From assembly GCA_037126765.1 (NCBI GenBank), contig JBBCBC010000026.1, forward strand, positions 5,858,037 through 5,922,036: a stretch of 64,000 bases of DNA, read 5' to 3'. Source of the stretch: Stenogyne calaminthoides (taxonomy: Eukaryota > Streptophyta > Magnoliopsida > Lamiales > Lamiaceae). Of the stretch, positions 58,450 through 64,000 are shown piece after piece. The notes below the pieces were generated by a model. The model was not told where the DNA came from and made no database searches. It saw only the letters and a program-made list of their open reading frames with translations. Position numbers and translations under genes: made by a program. The first letter of the stretch is position 1. Each line of letters opens with the position of its first letter.

Positions 58450-59400
58450 ATTTAAATTAAATAATCAAGCATGAAAGAAAATAAAACAGATGAGTTTAAA
58501 TTATCTTCTGTGGGAACACGTTCTAACTCTATTTCTCCTCTATCGATTATCTCTCGTATTAAGTGATAACGTCTCGATACATGCTTGTTTCTATTATTGG
58601 ATCTCAGTTCCCTTGCTTGTGCAACCGCACCAGCAATGTACTCAACTTCGGTTGTTGAATCCGCGGTTCTCTTGCTTGGAACTATTACAACTAACTGCCC
58701 CACCATTGAGAGTGAAAACATAACCTGACTGTGACATGTAATCATCACAGTCGGACTGGAAACTGGCGTCAACATACACAGTTCCAACTAGTTCTGACTG
58801 TCCACCATAGACAAGAAATCAATCTTTAGTACGTCTAAGGTACTTCAGAATGTTCTTGACAGCAATCCAGTGAGGTTCACCTGGATTCTGCTGGTATCTA
58901 CCAGTGATGCTGATAGCGAAGGCCACATCAAGCCTAGTGCAAGTCATGGCGTACATGATGGAAACAATTGCAGATACATATGGTACATCCTTCATGTGCT
59001 GGATATCAGCTTCTGTGGAAGGACAATCCTTCTTTGATAGCTTTATCCCAAGACATGTAGGTAGAGAACCTCTCTTAGAGTTCTCCATTGCAAATCGCTT
59101 TAGCACCTTATCTACGTAGGTGGACTGTGACAATCCCAACATCTTCTTGCATCTATCCCTGTGGATCTTGATCCCTAAGATGTAGCAGACTTCACCAAGA
59201 TCCTTCATCATGAAGGTCTTTGATAACCAATCTTTCACGGACTGCATAAGCGGGATATTGTTTCCTATAATCAATATTGTTGATGTTGCACGAATGTTGT
59301 TCCAGATGTTGGACAACATTCTGCACAACATCATAAATTTGCCCTTTCTCCTAACACTGACTCTGTTTTATAAGATGTGTTTTTCTATGTTTCCTACATT
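58450..59400 (-). pseudogene. Copia reverse transcriptase / RNase H fragment
   Basis: Minus strand: the frame 59334-58819 reads KDWLSKTFMMKDLGEVCYIL, GIKIHRDRCKKMLGLSQSTY, HWIAVKNILKYLRRTKD (thumb and connection of Copia RT). RNase H follows with DASFQSDCDDY, GYVFTLNGGAVS and a degraded end near 58460. Polymerase active site not included. Paralogous to 61111-62350 but separated from it by the LTR. Confidence 0.85.
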
Positions 59401-59464
59401 GCAAGTTGAAGACAATTTCAGATATTGTCAAGCGGTTGCACTGTGGTGGAGTGAGAATAGAAAG

Positions 59465-61074
59465 TGTTGGAATTTAGAGGCACGTAAACACGTAATACAT
59501 GCGCAGCGGAAATTAAAGTTCACCAACAACGAACAGTTAATTACATAATTAAATACGAGTTAACGTAAATAGAATTCTTACAACAATTCGTACACGGATT
59601 CCTCAACTATGGTACCCACGTAACAGTCGTTTACTAATCTGCACAGATCTGTCAGCGTTGAATCCCCGAGATGAATTTGCTAGGAAAATCCAAACTCTAG
59701 ATTTTATGGAGAAAATATGAAGTGATTCCTTATTTTGTGAATTCCTAAGAGCTTGTATATATGAGGAGGCTTAGCTTATTTCCCAAGCTAGCCCAATTAG
59801 GGAAATAAAATCTCTAATCTTGAATTAAATTAATTCCTTTTAATTTAATTCCCTAAATATAAATCTCTATGGATTTAAATGCCTTATATGAAAATCTCTA
59901 CGATTTATTTCCATATACATTAAATCCTACAATTATATTCCAAATATAATTATTGGGAATTCTTATTTAATTAAATCCAATTTAATTAAATATTAATAAT
60001 AATTAATTCCAAATTAATTTATTATTAATTACTTCTCCATAAATTAAATATTAAATCCAATTTAACATTTAATCAACCAACTATAATTAGTAAACAACCA
60101 TTACTTGTTGTGTGACCCATAGGCCCTCATATATCGAGCGATTAGTCAAACTAACGGTCTTAATTGAACCCTAGACAATAAATCAGACATTCTCAATATA
60201 TGAGGTACGTTGCGAGGAAATGTGCAACTACCTGTAACTGAAACATGGGCTATTACGATTTCCTCCTTTCATTCGCGAATACTCGATTAAGTCTTGAACA
60301 TGATGAAGTGTCTATTCAAATAACTTAATCAATTTATCTCTAATCACTAATTGATCATGTATGTCACACTTAGCCACAAAGTCTAAGTTGACGTGCATCT
60401 GTCGATGACTTAGATCCAATTATGATGAGAAGATGAATATTCTCTCTAAATCCACATTGAGGAATGAATCCTATTCTTGGCTCAACTACCACGCACATGC
60501 ACTTCGTGATGAACCCAATCCAAACCATATCTACCCATAGACGGGTGCAAGCATCGGTCATGGTCAAAGTTCATCACTCCACACACGTCGTGCGTATTGA
60601 CCTCAAGTCAAAGGACTATCGCATCGCTCCCACTAACCGAGACACCCGTAGACACATATAGTGGAAATACATCAAACGGTTTCTCGGATGGGTATACCAA
60701 TACCCTCTAAGGTATTTGTGCATTCATCATGAGATACCTAGTATCTCGTAGTAAGTGAAATCTTACTACACTATCTAAGAGTATGATGCAGATCGCACAC
60801 CGATCTCCATTGCATCATCAATATCCCATTCTTGATGATCCTTGACCTGGGCTATTTGCGAATCATGCTTAAGTCATTTGAGTTCTCACAACCTCAATGA
60901 CAACAATGACTTATGGGAACACTTGCATGAATAAATGCAAACAATCAAACATAATATTCAAACAAGTGTATTGCCATACATTAATATTAAATGAACTATA
61001 ATATTAAATCAAACTGAATATCATTGAGTATTATGTCCTTACAATAGATTGTCTCTAGGACACTAACACTAACA
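59465..61074 (-). mobile_element. Copia LTR (1610 bp), minus orientation
   Basis: On the minus strand it starts TGTTAGTGTTAGTGTCC and ends CTAAATTCCAACA. The polypurine tract CCAAGTGGGAGAT adjoins it at 61075-61087, making this the 3' LTR of the pol fragment to its right. Same family as the solo LTR 21429-22921. Contains inverted AT-rich stretches. Confidence 0.88.
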
Positions 61075-63310
61075 ATCTCCCACTTGGACTAGAGTCAATC
61101 ACCTAGATGTCTAACCCCAGACCATCAAATGTCTAGTGCGTACATGAACACTCAGTGTTTTGGTGAAATGATCTTCCAAATTAAATATGTGGGAATACAT
61201 TTTAATTATATTTCTCTTATCCCTATGATCTCTCAGATCAAATGATAAGTCTGGGTACATGCTTGTTTCTGTTTGCTGATCTCGGTTCCTTTGCTTGCGC
61301 ATTCGCACCAACGTTGTCTAATACAACTCTACTGGACAACTGGCACTTGGAACTACCCCTAGTTCTCTTAAGAACTTATAAAATCTAGACAACCTCCTCG
61401 AGGCTTCTGATACAACAATGTACTCAACTTCGGTTGTTGAATTTGCGGTCCTTTTGCTTGGAACTATTCCAACCAACCGCCTCATTATTGAGAGTGAAAC
61501 GTAACCTGACTGTGATTTGTAATCATCACAGTCGGATTGGAAACTTGTGTCAGCTTAACCAGTCACTACTAGTTCTGACTGTCCACTATAGACAAGGAAA
61601 CATTCTTTAGTTCGTCTAAGATACTTCAGAATGGTCTTGACAACAATCCAGTGAGAATCACCCGGATTCTGTTGGTATTTACCAGTGATGTTGATAGCGT
61701 AGGCCACGTTTGGTCTCTTGCAAGTCATGGCATACATGAATGACCCAATTGCATATGCATATGGGACATCTTTCATGTGCTTGATATCAGCTTTCAACAG
61801 AAAGGACAATCCTTCTTTGATAGCTTTATCCCATTATTTGCCAATAGAGACCCTCTCTTAGAGTTCTCCATCGCAAAACACTTCAACACCTTGTCTACAT
61901 AGGTGGACTGTGACAGTCTCAACATCTTCTTGGATCTATCCAAGTGGATCTTGATCCCCAAGATGTAGCAGACTTCACCAAGATCCTTCATCATGAAGGT
62001 CTTTGACAACAAATCTTTAATGGACTACATTAACGGGATATTGTTTCCCAAAATCAATATGTCATTGACATACACGATTATGAAAACAATATTCTTCTTG
62101 TTGCGTTTACAATAAACGCAAGGATCTTTCGAATTTCTGATGAAGTCAAAACTTGATAGCTTCATCAAATCGGATATTCCAACTTCTAGAAGCTTACTTC
62201 AATCCATAAATGGATCTCTTTAGCTTGCATACTAAATTAGAGTTTGTCTTAGATGTAAAACCTTCTGGTTGAGTCATAAACGCTTCCTTATCAATGTTTG
62301 CATTAAGGAAAGTTGTTTTGACATCCATCTACCAAATCTCATAATCATAGTGTGCTGCTATCACAAGTAAAATTCGAATGGACTTGATCTTTGTAACTGG
62401 TGAGAAGGTCTCATCATAGTCAATGCCTTAGCGTCGACTATCACCCTTCGCCACCAACCTAACTTTGTAGGTTTGTACTTTGCCATTTGCATGGGTCTAA
62501 CCTCTTTAGGCAACTCAACCAAGTACCAGACTTGATTGATATACATCGAGTCCATTTCGGGTTTCATGGCTTCATGCACCTTCCCTGAATCAATATCTGA
62601 TATTGCTTTAGAATAAGTATTAGGTTCGTCCTTATCAAGTATGTCCACATTATCGAGTTCCTCCAAGATGTAATCGTATCTAATGGGCGGATTACGATTT
62701 CTAATTGACTTACAGAGTTGTGGTTGTGCAGGATGTACATTCTGATCGTGAAAATTTTGTGGTGCATCGATTTCATCAATGTCCGGAGAGTCCTCAAGAG
62801 CTACACTTTCAGATGCCTCTTGGGCGGGATTTTGAACTATGCTGTTCTCATTCAGCCCACTTGGAGGTTCTTGCACAGGCAAGCAAACTCCAATTACGCT
62901 CCCACTGGCTGAAAGATGATCACCTAGTGAAAGACTCCCACCGTGAAAGTTGCTGAATGCTCCCACTGATTCCTTGTCATGTTACTTTGACAAGATATCA
63001 GTCTCTTTGTTAATTTGTGGTTCTTGAATTTCTTCAAGTTCCATCAGCTTACGACTTTGTTCCTTAAAGACATAGTCTTCTTCGAGGAGCTTGGTCTACC
63101 TAGAAACAATCACTGATTGTTTCTCAGGTAGATAGAAGTGATATCCTTTAGTTTTCTTAGGATGTCTCACAAAGTAACCCTTTTCACCTTTGGATTCTAA
63201 CTTGTCGGTAAGCATCCTTTTCACAATCACGGGGCAACCCCATGTTTGATATGTGTAAAAGTTGGCTTCTTGCCACACCATAGTTCATATGGTATATGCT
63301 CATCATGGAC
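61075..63310 (-). pseudogene. Copia pol (integrase end, RT, RNase H), decayed
   Basis: Minus strand, right to left: end of integrase (WGCPVIVKRMLTDKLESKGEKG, 63281-63096); linker and start of RT (RNRNPPIRYDYI, MDSMYINQVWYLVELPKEVR, 62966-62361); RT core with the YVDD box changed to YVND (62058-62072); TFMMKDLGEVCYILGIKIHL; after a frameshift near 61800, HMKDVPYAYAIGSFMYAMTC and YLRRTKECFLVYSG; RNase H to about 61111, then polypurine tract and LTR. Several stops and shifts. Truncated at about 63310 against a LINE, so no 5' LTR. Confidence 0.87.
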
Positions 63311-63314
63311 CATT

Positions 63315-64000
63315 CATACGATGAAGACTAAGAGGCGGGGTAATAGGGGCGATGTTGCTATGAAAATTGATATTAGCAAGGCATACGACAGAGTAGATTG
63401 ACATTTTCTGACTAGCATGCTTCGTCGGATGGGGATCTGTGATAAATGGGTTGATTGGATGAGTTTATGTGTACAAACTGTGGAGTACTCTTTTGTGGTT
63501 AACGAAGGAATTGTTGGTCCTATCTCACCCGGCAGAGGTCTTCGACAAGGTGATCCTCTTTCACCTTATCTCTTTATCTTGTGTGCCGAAGGCCTTTCGA
63601 GTTTACTTAAGCTTGAGAATCGGAGAGGGAACATTCACGGGAGTAGAGTTTGTCACCGAGCTCCATCTATCTCTCACCTTATGTTCGCTGATGATTGCCT
63701 TCTTTTTTGTCGGGTTACTGTGGAAGAGTGTCAAGCGTTGAAATCAGTTTTGGATTTGTATGAGAGGGCTTCTGGGCAAGCCATTAATTACTCAAATTCT
63801 GGAATTCTCTATAGTACCAATGTGCAGGCTGATAATAGAGCAGCTTTGAGCAATATCCTTGGGGTCAGTAATCCTCTGAACACGGGAAGGTATCTGGGCC
63901 TTCCCTCGTTAGTCGGGAGGAATAAATCTAAAATTTTCAGCCACATCAAGGACCGACTGTGGAGCAAACTTCAAAGCTGGAGGAATAAAAAGCTTTCGAA
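63315..64000 (+). pseudogene. LINE reverse transcriptase fragment, runs off the window
   Basis: One continuous + frame from 63315: TMKTKRRGNRGDVAMKIDIS, KAYDRVD, GLRQGDPLSPYLFILCAEGL, the FADD active-site box (63684-63695), then SGQAINYSNSGI and YLGLPSLVGRNKSKIF. These are palm and thumb motifs of a plant L1-type LINE reverse transcriptase. A single TGA (63399-63401) stands where Trp follows RVD. Otherwise open to the window end, so it is one substitution from an intact frame in the visible part. Confidence 0.9.

Overview
The window looks like a heterochromatic, transposon-dominated stretch of a eudicot plant nuclear genome. Introns are GT-AG, intergenic DNA is AT-rich, and Stowaway MITEs, CACTA, MULE, Copia, Gypsy and LINE sequences are layered on each other. 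No complete, undamaged host gene is visible. Species cannot be fixed from the sequence.

1-9.5 kb: the 3' part of a CPL1/CPL2-like gene (RNA polymerase II CTD phosphatase with C-terminal double-stranded-RNA-binding domains) on the + strand, ending at 5669. Exon boundaries can be followed one by one, but a 1-base frameshift and a shortened exon break the frame. One intron (73-1231) is bounded by a duplicated piece of exon, as expected for intron gain by insertion. A second scrap of the same exon lies near 9.4 kb. 9.86-17.8 kb: two related CACTA elements. The larger one (TSD ATT) carries a damaged TNP-type gene followed by a ULP1-like cysteine protease domain but no DDE transposase. 18.2-23.6 kb: a MULE-ended block carrying a LINE 3' half, itself interrupted by two solo LTRs. 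24.8-31.5 kb: Gypsy-LTR and Copia fragments, two long-TIR MULEs with perfect 9-bp TSDs (one carrying a cytochrome P450 fragment) and a MITE.

31.4-46.7 kb: two copies of a 7.75-kb segment in direct tandem. Each copy holds two composite modules, and a fifth module sits at 49.7-53.1 kb. A module is a decayed ubiquitin gene on the + strand (TATA box, leader intron, shortened ubiquitin-like reading frame, AATAAA) joined to an antiparallel Copia fragment (integrase to gag, minus strand) and its LTR. Many differences between the two tandem copies fall at CAG/CTG trinucleotides.

46.7-64 kb: LINE and Gypsy-LTR fragments, a MITE with a recognisable empty site in a paralogous stretch, a 539-bp insertion also provable from an empty site, a complete 299-bp TRIM/SMART-like element, a complete 2.1-kb non-autonomous Gypsy-like element with an open 406-codon frame, Copia pol fragments with a 1.6-kb LTR, and at the right edge a LINE reverse transcriptase on the + strand. 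The genes do not form a pathway; the biology is transposon nesting, gene capture and segmental duplication.
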